Program-made: the position numbers and the translations under genes
Notes under the pieces: generated by a model
Told to the model about the DNA's origin: nothing
The model's database searches: none
Seen by the model: the letters and a program-made list of their open reading frames with translations, nothing else
Shown here: positions 57,157-64,000 of the stretch, piece after piece
Layout: every line of letters begins with the position of its first letter
Position numbering within the stretch: position 1 is the stretch's first letter
Assembly: GCA_038131165.1 (NCBI GenBank)
Contig: JAYPOZ010000005.1
Location: forward strand, 1-64,000
Length of the DNA stretch: 64,000 bases
Direction of reading: 5' to 3'
From: UBA6544 sp038131165
GTDB lineage: Bacteria; Pseudomonadota; Alphaproteobacteria; UBA8366

Positions 57157-58188
57157 CTATTTCCGTGCCGCTTCGACCATCGGCAAGACCTTTTCGCCCA
57201 GCAGCCGCACCGTTCGCAGCACGATCTCCTGGTCCATGCCGAGCCATTGCACCCGGGCCACGAGGCGCGTTAAATCGGTGGCGTCCTGCAGCGCGGCCAG
57301 TTGCTCCGCGCACTCCTCGGGCGATCCCAGAATGACCCGCCCGGCGATCAGCTCTTCGAGGTCGAGCTGCGCCTTATCCCCGCCGACCGGGCCGGTGAAG
57401 AGGCCCCATTGACCGAAGATGCGGTAACTCGCCTCGAGGAACGGCCCCGCGTCGCGCAGCGCCGTCGCCCGGTCTTCGGCGACCACGATGTTGCGCAGCA
57501 AGGGGAACTCCTTGGGTCGCGGCTTGCCGAGTTCCGCGAGCCGGTCCTGAAAGACCCCGGCTTGCTTGGTGATGACGTCGCCCACCAGATGCGCGGAGGC
57601 GACCCAGCTGTCGCCGAGCGACGGGTCGGCCAGATCCGCGGCGCGGGAGACCGCCTTGGCGACGCTGCCGCCGTACCACATGGGGGGCCGGGGCCGCTGG
57701 ACCGGCTTCATCGCGAGAGACAGGCCCTCCGCGGTAAAGTGCTGGCCCTGGAAATCGACCTTGTCCTCCATGAACAGACGTTGGATCAGGGTCAGACCCT
57801 CGACGTAGCGGCTGATGCGCCGCTTGTAGTCGAGGTCCATGACCTTGAACTCGTCCTCGGTCCAGCCGGGCGCCACGCCGAGAATCAGCCGTCCGCCCGA
57901 GACGATATCGAGATAGGCCGCCTGCTGCGCCACGTGCAATGGGTGGAACAGCGGCAGGATCAGCATGCTGGTCGCAAGCGACATGCCCTCCGCGGCCGGC
58001 GCGAGGCTGGTCAGTAGTTCCAGCGGCGGAAACCAGGCGGACGAGCCGTAGGAAAGATGCATGCCGACGGCGATGCCGTCGAAACCGACGTCGCGCGCGA
58101 CTCGGACCTGTTCCGTATGCTCCGCGAAGCGGCGGGCGAGATCGTCCCCTTCTCTATGTTCGGCGTTGATGAAGAGGGTAAGGTCCAT
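57157..58188 (-). CDS. LLM-class flavin-dependent oxidoreductase
   Basis: A 343-aa luciferase-like monooxygenase. DLTLFINAEHREGDDLARRF, DGIAVGMHLSYGSSAWFPPL, TSMLILPLFHPLHVAQQAAY, LGVAPGWTEDEFKVMDLDYK and PPMWYGGSVAKAVSRAADLA are the family blocks. AAGGGAA precedes the ATG at 58188. The sixth LLM protein of the window and not closely related to the others. The 198-bp gap upstream has no gene, a REP-like repeat at 58265 and otherwise nothing I recognise. Confidence 0.88.
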   Translation of the reverse strand: MDLTLFINAEHREGDDLARRFAEHTEQVRVARDVGFDGIAVGMHLSYGSSAWFPPLELLTSLAPAAEGMSLATSMLILPLFHPLHVAQQAAYLDIVSGGRLILGVAPGWTEDEFKVMDLDYKRRISRYVEGLTLIQRLFMEDKVDFQGQHFTAEGLSLAMKPVQRPRPPMWYGGSVAKAVSRAADLADPSLGDSWVASAHLVGDVITKQAGVFQDRLAELGKPRPKEFPLLRNIVVAEDRATALRDAGPFLEASYRIFGQWGLFTGPVGGDKAQLDLEELIAGRVILGSPEECAEQLAALQDATDLTRLVARVQWLGMDQEIVLRTVRLLGEKVLPMVEAARK

Positions 58189-58264
58189 AGTAGAAATTCC
58201 CTTGATTGGCTCGCTTTAGAAAACGGTACAGCCCCTTTGGGTGTTTTAATGGCGGAACCGTGGG

Positions 58265-58297
58265 TGCGCCACACTTCGACAAGCTCCGTGTGACGAA
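58265..58297. repeat. REP-like intergenic hairpin
   Basis: The short element with CACAC and GTGTG arms (58270-58274 and 58288-58292) contains TTCGACAAGCTC, a core seen in dispersed REP repeats of several alphaproteobacteria (recalled, not searched). It lies in the 198-bp gap between the LLM gene and the cupin gene, both on the minus strand, and is the only copy in the window. Confidence 0.35.
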
Positions 58298-58386
58298 TAG
58301 TGGAGAGTTGCAATATCCATTAAAGCGTCGTCTTGACCCGCTCGAAAGGCGCCGTGGGCACAATCCGCCTTAGAATATACGGACGC

Positions 58387-58797
58387 TTACTCTGCGGCTT
58401 GTGCCGGCGCCTCGACGATTTCGGTCTCGAAATTCGCGGGCGAGACGATCTCCAGCACCTCGAAATCCTCCGAGCAGGCGATCTCGCGGTGGCGGATGCC
58501 CGGGCGCTGATTGATCACGTCGCCCTTCTCGATCCGGTGCACGCCTTGGCCTTCGTATTCGAATTCGGCCCAGCCGTTCAGCACCATGACGAACTGGAAA
58601 TCGCAATGGTGCACGTGCCAGTGCTGAACCTCGTCCGGATCGGACATGCCTTTGGAGCGGATCACATGGGCGACGTAATCGCCGTTCGTCGCCGCCTTGA
58701 TGCCGAGATCCCGGTACTCGAAGATTTCCCGCAGGCCGGGCGTCCATTCCGCCTCGGACGCATGGTTGTGGGTGAATTTCCAATCCTCTTTCGCCAT
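58387..58797 (-). CDS. Single-domain cupin protein
   Basis: A 136-aa cupin. Motif 1 HWHVHHCDFQFVMVLNGWAE and motif 2 KGDVINQRPGIRHREIACSE are visible, with histidines at the expected metal positions. Reaction unknown. ATG at 58797 follows GAGGGAGAGAC. It is related in size but not clearly in sequence to the cupin at 40110. Separated from the deaminase by 85 bp. Confidence 0.83.
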   Translation of the reverse strand: MAKEDWKFTHNHASEAEWTPGLREIFEYRDLGIKAATNGDYVAHVIRSKGMSDPDEVQHWHVHHCDFQFVMVLNGWAEFEYEGQGVHRIEKGDVINQRPGIRHREIACSEDFEVLEIVSPANFETEIVEAPAQAAE

Positions 58798-58882
58798 GTC
58801 TCTCTCCCTCGTTTAAATGCGGACCAGACCCGCCTTGAAGACGAAACTAGCCCGATCCGGGCCGTTCGCTAGCGTGCCGCCG

Positions 58883-59362
58883 CTATTTTGGCGGGTGCGC
58901 GGCCAGCCAGTTGCGCCGCATCTCGATACATTCGGCCAGCCGCACCCCGGTGACGATCTCGAGCCCGGCGTCGGTCAATTCATTCAGCGCCTCGACCGTA
59001 TATTTGCCGTAACGCCTCGAAGGCGGGTTGAGGTCATGAATGTCCGCATGCCGCGCGCCGATCACCATGCCGGCCAGACCGGACGTCTTGATGGCCCAGC
59101 AGCACATCGGGCACGGCTCCATCGACGTGTAGCAGACCGCACCCGAGAGATCGGTCGTCCCCAGCTTGCGGCAGGCATCGCGGATGGCGTCGACTTCCGC
59201 ATGGGCGGTCGGGTCGGTGTCGCTGGTCACCCGGTTCTGGCCGAGGCCGATCACTTCGCCGTCGCGCACGATGACCGAGCCGACGGGCGAATTGCCCGCC
59301 GCTTCCGCCTTGCGCGACTCCGCGATGGCGATGTCCATGAAATGTCCGTGGTCGACGCTCAT
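58883..59362 (-). CDS. CMP/dCMP-type nucleoside deaminase (guanine deaminase-like)
   Basis: A 159-aa zinc deaminase. HAE (54-56) supplies the zinc histidine and catalytic glutamate, PCPMC (83-87) the two zinc cysteines, and NSPVGSVIVRDGEV the N-terminal loop. The short C-terminal tail resembles guanine deaminase and tRNA-specific adenosine deaminase relatives; without TadA signature residues visible, guanine or a modified nucleobase is more likely. Upstream start at 59362 chosen; an ATG a few codons in is also possible. Next to leuD on the same strand, 96 bp away. Confidence 0.88.
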   Translation of the reverse strand: MSVDHGHFMDIAIAESRKAEAAGNSPVGSVIVRDGEVIGLGQNRVTSDTDPTAHAEVDAIRDACRKLGTTDLSGAVCYTSMEPCPMCCWAIKTSGLAGMVIGARHADIHDLNPPSRRYGKYTVEALNELTDAGLEIVTGVRLAECIEMRRNWLAAHPPK

Positions 59363-59458
59363 CCGCTCGCTCCCTTCGCAAAGCTCGGTTTGCCGTGCAG
59401 CATAGCATGTCGCCTTGGTCGCCGGCCCTGGAAATCGGCCATCATGCGCCCTGCAGGG

Positions 59459-60091
59459 TCAGGCGGCCCAGCCGTGCTTCGCCCTGTGCCGTTCGGCGAA
59501 ATCCGTGATCTTATCGTCGAATTCCATCGTCAGGCCGATATCGTCGAGGCCGTTCATCAGCCGGTATTTGTCGAAGGTATCGATTTCGAAGGAATAATTC
59601 GTCTGATCCGGTCCGGTGACGCTCTGGCTGTCGAGATCGACGGCGATTTCCGCGCCCGGATTGTCGCGCAATTGACGGCGCAGGGTCTCGCAGGCCTCCG
59701 AAGACAGGCGGACCGGCAGGATTCCGTTCTTGATGCAGTTCGAAAAATGGATGTCGCCGAAGCTGGGCGCGATCACGCACCGCACGCGGTTGGCGTCGAG
59801 GGCGTTGACGGCGTTCTCCCGCGACGAGCCGCAGCCCCAATTGACGTCCGCGACGAAGATGCGGCCGTGACGGTACGGCTCCTTGTTGAAGACGAAATCC
59901 TTCTCGGAGCCGTCGGCGTTGAAGCGGAGATCATGGAACAGGAATTTCGCGTATTCGGGATCGTCGACGGCGCGGCGCAGGAAGCGCGCCGGAATGATCT
60001 GGTCGGTGTCGCAATTCGGGATGTCGATCGGAACGGCGACCGAGGCGAAGGTCGTGAACGGTTCGAGCGCGTCTGTGCGGGCGGGGGTCAT
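59459..60091 (-). CDS. leuD: 3-isopropylmalate dehydratase small subunit
   Basis: A 210-aa swivel-domain subunit pairing with LeuC to isomerise 2- to 3-isopropylmalate in leucine synthesis. NCDTDQIIPARFL, VNWGCGSSRENAVNAL and FSNCIKNGILPV are the LeuD hallmarks. The frame is open upstream into leuC, but the ATG at 60091 overlaps the leuC stop by 4 bp and begins at the normal N-terminus, so it is chosen. Paired with leuC here but with no leuA or leuB in view, so citramalate or another 2-methylmalate-type substrate remains possible. Confidence 0.93.
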   Translation of the reverse strand: MTPARTDALEPFTTFASVAVPIDIPNCDTDQIIPARFLRRAVDDPEYAKFLFHDLRFNADGSEKDFVFNKEPYRHGRIFVADVNWGCGSSRENAVNALDANRVRCVIAPSFGDIHFSNCIKNGILPVRLSSEACETLRRQLRDNPGAEIAVDLDSQSVTGPDQTNYSFEIDTFDKYRLMNGLDDIGLTMEFDDKITDFAERHRAKHGWAA

Positions 60092-61491
60092 TTCTCCTCC
60101 ATGAGCTTGCGGACGTCGGTGAAATGTCCGGTGACGGATGCGGCCGCGGCCATGGCCGGGCTGACGAGATGGGTGCGGCTGCCGAGCCCCTGGCGTCCGC
60201 GGAAATTGCGGTTGCTGGTCGAGGCCGAACGTTCTCCGGGCGCCAGCATGTCGCCGTTCAGGGCGATGCACATGGAGCATCCGGGTTCGCGCCATTCCAT
60301 GCCCGCCTCGATGAAGATCTTGTCCAATCCTTCCGCCTCGGCCTGGTTCTTGACCAACCCGGAACCGGGCACGATCAGGGTGCGGACCTTGGCCCGCCGG
60401 CCTTTCGCCACCTCGGCTGCCGCGCGCAAGTCCTCGATCCGGCTGTTGGTGCAGGCGCCGACGAAGACGGTGTCGACCTTGATGTCGGAAAACGCCATCC
60501 CGGGCTTGAGGTCCATGTAATCGAGCGCCGCTTCCATGTCGACACGGACCATCGGATCGGCTTCGTTCGACGGGTCGGGAATGCGCTCGGTGACGGGAAG
60601 CGCCCATTGGGGCGAATTGCCCCAGGTGACCATGGGCGCGATGGCGTCGCCGTCGAGGGTGATTTCCTTGTCGAAGACCGCGTCCGGGTCGGAGGGCAGA
60701 GTGCGCCAATAGGCGACGGCCTCGTCCCACTTCTCGCCTTTCGGCGCATAGGGCCGCCCGGCACAGTACTCGATGGTTTTCTCGTCGGGCGCGATGATGC
60801 CGGAGCGCGCGCCTGCCTCGATGGTCATGTTGCAGATCGTCATCCGGCCTTCCATGGAAAGCGCGTCGATGGCGGGGCCGGCGTATTCGATGGCGTAGCC
60901 CGTCCCGCCGGCGGTGCCGATCTCGCGGATGATCGCCAGAATGACGTCCTTGCCGCTGACCCCGAAGCCGATCCGGCCGGTGATGTTGATGCGCATCATC
61001 TTCGGTTTGCGCTGCCACAGGGTCTGGGTCGCCATGACGTGCTGGACCTCGGTCGAGCCGATGCCGAAGGAGATGCAGCCGAGCGCCCCGTGCGTGGAGG
61101 TGTGCGAATCGCCGCAGACCAGGGTGAGGCCCGGCAGGGTGATGCCCTGTTCGGGGCCGACCACATGGACGATGCCGTGGCGGTCGTCGGTCATGCCGAA
61201 ATGGGCAAAGCCCATTTCCTCGGCGAAGGCGGCCAGCACTTCGACCGGTTCCCGCATTTCGCCCGCCGGAATATCGTCGACCGTCTTGGCGGTGGTGGGC
61301 ACGCTGTGATCGGGGACGCCGAACAGCTTGTCCGGTTCCCTGATCGAAAGGCCCTTCGCCTTCATCGCGTTAAAGGAACGGAAATGCAGGTCGTGCGTCA
61401 GGTGCCGGTCGATATAGAGCAGGACGTCGCCGTCTTCGCGCTCGAAGATGACGTGTTCGTCCCAGATTTTCTCGAATACGGTTTTGCCCAT
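60088..61491 (-). CDS. leuC: 3-isopropylmalate dehydratase large subunit
   Basis: A 467-aa aconitase-family large subunit with a [4Fe-4S] cluster. VCGDSHTSTHGALG, VGACTNSRIEDLRAAA (first cluster Cys), and EPGCSMCIALN (the other two) are visible, along with FEKIWDEHVI at the N-terminus. Length is that of bacterial LeuC. A perfect 8-bp hairpin at 61549-61567 lies upstream, between this gene and the divergent GlcG-like gene. It overlaps leuD by 4 bp. Relative of the full-length aconitase at 48431 in fold but not in organisation. Confidence 0.94.
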   Translation of the reverse strand: MGKTVFEKIWDEHVIFEREDGDVLLYIDRHLTHDLHFRSFNAMKAKGLSIREPDKLFGVPDHSVPTTAKTVDDIPAGEMREPVEVLAAFAEEMGFAHFGMTDDRHGIVHVVGPEQGITLPGLTLVCGDSHTSTHGALGCISFGIGSTEVQHVMATQTLWQRKPKMMRINITGRIGFGVSGKDVILAIIREIGTAGGTGYAIEYAGPAIDALSMEGRMTICNMTIEAGARSGIIAPDEKTIEYCAGRPYAPKGEKWDEAVAYWRTLPSDPDAVFDKEITLDGDAIAPMVTWGNSPQWALPVTERIPDPSNEADPMVRVDMEAALDYMDLKPGMAFSDIKVDTVFVGACTNSRIEDLRAAAEVAKGRRAKVRTLIVPGSGLVKNQAEAEGLDKIFIEAGMEWREPGCSMCIALNGDMLAPGERSASTSNRNFRGRQGLGSRTHLVSPAMAAAASVTGHFTDVRKLMEEK

Positions 61492-61548
61492 GGTGCTTTT
61501 GTTCGCCTCGCGGAACGGGTCGGTCTAAGTCTTTTCATGTAAGTGGTG

Positions 61549-61567
61549 CGCCGAGGGGACCTCGGCG
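61549..61567. repeat. Short perfect hairpin upstream of leuC
   Basis: CGCCGAGG (61549-61556) and CCTCGGCG (61560-61567) are exact complements with a 3-nt loop. It lies in the 114-bp gap between the divergent leuC and GlcG-like genes, about 60 bp from the leuC start. It may affect transcription or mRNA folding; no leader peptide with leucine codons is apparent. Confidence 0.35.
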
Positions 61568-61605
61568 AGAGCCGACGCAAAATTCGATTCAGACACGGGA
61601 GCGAG

Positions 61606-62004
61606 ATGATGGGACTGACCCTGGCCGAAGCCAATAAAGTGATTGCGGGCGCCATCGCCAAGGCGGACGAGATCGGTTGCAAGATGAACATCGCCGTCTG
61701 CGACGGCGGCGGGCGGCTGCTGGCGTTCCAGCGGATGGACGGCGCCCGCTGGGCCGGATCCTACGGCAGCCAGGGCAAGGCCGTCGCGTCGGCCGCTTTC
61801 GGTCGGCCGAGCGGGGAGCTGACCGAACGCGCCGATCATCCGACCTTGCGCGGCATCGTGGCCGCCGAGGGCCATCACATGTTCCTTGGCCAGGGGGCCG
61901 TGCCGATCATCCGCGACGGCGTCGTGATTGGCGCCTGCGGCGTCGGCGGCGGCACCGCGCAGGAGGACGAGGACTGCGCGCAGGCGGGGGTCGACTGCCT
62001 CTGA
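61606..62004 (+). CDS. GlcG/HbpS family heme-binding-like protein
   Basis: A 132-aa protein with the GlcG/HbpS fold. LTLAEANKVIAGAIAKADEI, NIAVCDGGGRLLAFQRMDGA, SQGKAVASAAFGRPSGEL and VIIACGVGGGT-type repeats (GVVIGACGVGGG) are family features. It may bind heme or cobalamin-like ligands, or act near glycolate or other oxidases; function is not established for most members. GGGAGCGAG precedes ATG 61606; the second ATG at 61609 is also possible. Followed 74 bp later by an SDR gene. Confidence 0.86.
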   Translation: MMGLTLAEANKVIAGAIAKADEIGCKMNIAVCDGGGRLLAFQRMDGARWAGSYGSQGKAVASAAFGRPSGELTERADHPTLRGIVAAEGHHMFLGQGAVPIIRDGVVIGACGVGGGTAQEDEDCAQAGVDCL

Positions 62005-62078
62005 CCCGGCGAACTCCCCCTCGTCGGGTGCCGCCTTAGATCAATCCACAGGTTGGGATAGCAGGGAGGACGGAACTC

Positions 62079-62906
62079 ATGAGCGATCTCGAAGGCAAGG
62101 TCGTCGTTATCACGGGCGTCGGCAGGCCGCAGGGTGTCGGCCGCGCCGCGGCGCTGCGCTTCGCGCGCGAGGGGGCGAAGCTGGTGCTCGCAGACCTCGC
62201 CACCGGCGACCGCCGGGTCGGTGAGATCGAGGGCACCCCGCCCGATCTCGAGGCGATGACGAACGAAGTCGTCGCCGGCGGGGGCGAGGCCATCGCGGTG
62301 CCGACCGATGTCAGCAAGGAAGCGGATGTCCGCCGCCTCATCGCCGCCGCGGTCGAGCGCTTCGGGCGGGTCGATTCGATGGTCGCCAACGCGGCGCTGC
62401 TGGCGGGCAAGGGCGATCCGCTGGACATCTCGCTGGAGACCTTCATGCGGATTCAGGAAGTCAATCTCGCCGGAGTGTTTCTCTGCGCCCGCGAATCCGT
62501 GTGCCAGATGCTGGCACAGGGCGGCGGCGGGACGATCGTCACCGTCGGGTCGCGGGCGGCGCGGCGGGGCGATGCCAATATCGCCGCCTATTCCGCCTCC
62601 AAGTTCGGGGTCATCGGGTTGACCCAGAGTTTCGCAATGGCCTATGCGAAGGACGGCATCCGGGTGAACTGCGTCTGTCCGGGCGCGGTCGATACCGACA
62701 TGTATGTCCGCCAGACTAAGGATTTCGCGGCCCGGGAAGGGCTCGACCTGGAGGCGGCGCGCGAGAAGATGGGCAGCGTCATACCGCTCGGTCGGCTGAC
62801 CAGCGGCGAGGACGTCGCCAAGGCCATCGTCTGGTTCGCCAGCGACGAGACCAGTCACGTCACGGGGCAGGCGTTCAACGTAAACGGCGGCTCCTGGATG
62901 AATTGA
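62079..62906 (+). CDS. Short-chain dehydrogenase/reductase
   Basis: A 275-aa SDR. TGVGRPQGVGRAAALRFARE has a slightly extended cofactor loop (GVGRPQGVG), with LADLATGD giving Asp after strand 2 for NAD, VANAALL in place of NNAG, TVGSRAARRG with catalytic Ser, and AYSASKFGVIG with Tyr and Lys. VTGQAFNVNGGSWMN is the normal C-terminus. Upstream site AGGGAGGACGGA. It precedes the Baeyer-Villiger-type monooxygenase by 73 bp, a common pair in ketone or alcohol breakdown (inference). Confidence 0.87.
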   Translation: MSDLEGKVVVITGVGRPQGVGRAAALRFAREGAKLVLADLATGDRRVGEIEGTPPDLEAMTNEVVAGGGEAIAVPTDVSKEADVRRLIAAAVERFGRVDSMVANAALLAGKGDPLDISLETFMRIQEVNLAGVFLCARESVCQMLAQGGGGTIVTVGSRAARRGDANIAAYSASKFGVIGLTQSFAMAYAKDGIRVNCVCPGAVDTDMYVRQTKDFAAREGLDLEAAREKMGSVIPLGRLTSGEDVAKAIVWFASDETSHVTGQAFNVNGGSWMN

Positions 62907-62979
62907 GGCCGAAAGGCACCTTGGCAATTTCGGAGACGCGGTTAGAAAGAACCCTGGCCAAGCAACAGAAGGACGATCG

Positions 62980-64000
62980 ATGTCGGATAGGAAAACGGAG
63001 AGTTTCGATGCCGTGGTTGTCGGCGCGGGGTTTGCGGGCATGTATGCCCTGCACCGCCTGCGCCGCATGGGGATGACGGTCAGGGTCTTCGAGGCCGGCG
63101 ACGGCGTTGGCGGGACCTGGTACTGGAACCGCTATCCGGGCGCGCGCTGCGACGTCGAGAGCATGGAGTACTCCTATTCCTTCGATCCCGAGCTCGAGCA
63201 GGAATGGGTCTGGCCCGACAAGTACAGCAAGCAGGAGGATATCCTGCGCTACGCCAACCATGTGGCGGACCGCTTCGATCTGCGCCGCGACATCCAGTTC
63301 GAGACGCGCATCACATCCGCAATCTACGACAAGGCGAGCAACCGCTGGGCGGTCGCGACCGATAAGGGCGACACGGTTTCGGCGCATTTCTGCATCATGG
63401 CGGTCGGCAATCTGTCAACGCCGCGGGTGCCGGACTTCAAGGGGATCGAGCGTTTCAAGGGCGAGTGGTATCACAGCGGGCTGTGGCCGAAAGAGGGCGT
63501 CGATTTCACCGGCAAGCGCGTCGGCGTCGTCGGCACCGGCTCGACCGGCATTCAGATCATCCCGCAGGTCGCCCCGCAGGCGAAGCATCTGCACGTCTTC
63601 CAGCGGACCGCGAATTACAGCCTGCCGGCGCGCAACGGGCCGCTGCCGGAAGAGGTGCGGGCCGCGCATAAGAGGAAGTACCGCGAATTGCGCGAGCAGG
63701 CCTATTTCACGCCGTTCGGGATCGCGGGCTATCCGCCGCCGACCAAGGGCGCCGTCGAAGCCGATGCGGAGGAGCGCGAGCGGGCATACGCGCAGAAATG
63801 GGCGGAGGGCGGCACCATCAGTTATCTGTTCGCCTACAACGATCTGCTGACCAATGCGGAATCCAACGAAACCGCATCCGAATTCGTGCGCGAGCGCATC
63901 CGCGAGATCGTCAAGAACCCGGAGACGGCCGAGCTGCTGGCGCCGAAGGACCATCCCATCGGCACCAAGCGCATCTGTCTCGACAGCGGCTATTACGAGA
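62980..64000 (+). CDS. Baeyer-Villiger-type flavin monooxygenase, C-terminus cut by window edge
   Basis: The first 340 residues of an FAD-dependent ketone monooxygenase. AVVVGAGFAGMYALHRLRRM (GAGFAG about 16-21) binds FAD, GGTWYWNRYPGARCDVES is conserved in cyclohexanone/cyclopentanone monooxygenases, FKGEWYHSGLWPKEG fits the BVMO fingerprint FxGxxxHxxxW, and GVVGTGSTGIQIIPQVAP binds NADPH. These enzymes insert oxygen beside a ketone to give an ester or lactone. Complete members run to 530-600 aa. With the upstream SDR, a secondary-alcohol-to-ester route is plausible. Confidence 0.9.
   Translation, partial: MSDRKTESFDAVVVGAGFAGMYALHRLRRMGMTVRVFEAGDGVGGTWYWNRYPGARCDVESMEYSYSFDPELEQEWVWPDKYSKQEDILRYANHVADRFDLRRDIQFETRITSAIYDKASNRWAVATDKGDTVSAHFCIMAVGNLSTPRVPDFKGIERFKGEWYHSGLWPKEGVDFTGKRVGVVGTGSTGIQIIPQVAPQAKHLHVFQRTANYSLPARNGPLPEEVRAAHKRKYRELREQAYFTPFGIAGYPPPTKGAVEADAEERERAYAQKWAEGGTISYLFAYNDLLTNAESNETASEFVRERIREIVKNPETAELLAPKDHPIGTKRICLDSGYYE

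Noticed and set aside
58817..61542. Two long plus-strand frames (58817-60520 and 60124-61542) opposite the deaminase and leuCD
   Set aside because: Antisense shadows of conserved genes, with no recognisable domain.
1..64000. tRNA, rRNA, CRISPR arrays, prophage or IS elements
   Set aside because: Reading both strands, I found no cloverleaf ending in CCA, no regular spaced repeats and no transposase, integrase or phage structural gene.

Overview
GC-rich (mid-60s % by eye), densely coded bacterial DNA: about 60 protein genes, no rRNA, tRNA, transposase, prophage or CRISPR array. No gap between genes exceeds 300 bp; the longest is 26700-26960. The mix (3-hydroxybutyrate dehydrogenase, PAS histidine kinases, many SDR, LLM and GST-type enzymes, LeuCD, a Pap-type polyphosphate kinase) suggests an alphaproteobacterium, perhaps a Rhodospirillales-like environmental lineage. 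This assignment is inference; there is no marker RNA. The content reads as a catabolic/accessory region: flavin oxidoreductases, hydrolases, amidohydrolases, cupins, dioxygenases, MFS pumps and local regulators.

Layout. 1-4161: GFA protein, alpha/beta hydrolase, 3-hydroxybutyrate dehydrogenase, quinone reductase, old yellow enzyme. 4195-6228: PAS sensor kinase. 6317-10987 (minus): four-gene operon of TauD-like dioxygenase, MFS pump, HSL-type esterase and TRZ/ATZ-type amidohydrolase. 11142-13774: SDR, methyltransferase, acyl-CoA-dehydrogenase-like monooxygenase. 13884-15728: RecQ. 15725-18546: gentisate module (gentisate dioxygenase-like cupin and 3-hydroxybenzoate 6-hydroxylase-like enzyme). 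18566-18611: perfect 46-bp palindrome with two opposed promoters, driving a flavoprotein-MarR pair on the other side. 20449-25042: hydrolase, two transporters, cyclic-nucleotide-type K+ channel. 25071-31392: ThDP enzyme, molybdenum hydroxylase large subunit with a MoaD-like protein, LLM enzyme, quinone reductase. 31439-32947: two-domain PPK2.

34153-37131 is the most notable part. Two genes contain an in-frame UGA exactly where the family has its catalytic cysteine, each followed at the right distance by a bacterial SECIS-like hairpin: a glutathione S-transferase homologue (Sec13, in a UPWVQRA motif) and a MerB/alkylmercury-lyase homologue (Sec156, aligning with MerB Cys159; the SECIS loop is GGUC). 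Read conventionally, the first loses its N-terminus and the second splits into two small ORFs. The selenocysteine machinery (selA, selB, selC, selD) must lie outside the window.

37218-64000: a second amidohydrolase paralogue, another PAS kinase, cupins, three more LLM enzymes (six in total), a PRISE-type reductase, ornithine cyclodeaminase-like and CMD proteins, a LysR gene divergent from a mitochondrial-type aconitase across an AT-rich island, a third histidine kinase, 2-hydroxyacid dehydrogenase and SDR, a phosphodiesterase, a Ser/Thr kinase next to a membrane-tethered receiver protein, a nucleoside deaminase, leuCD, a GlcG/HbpS protein, an SDR and the start of a Baeyer-Villiger monooxygenase cut by the window end. 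Four convergent gene pairs share their stop codons in a 4-bp YTAR overlap.
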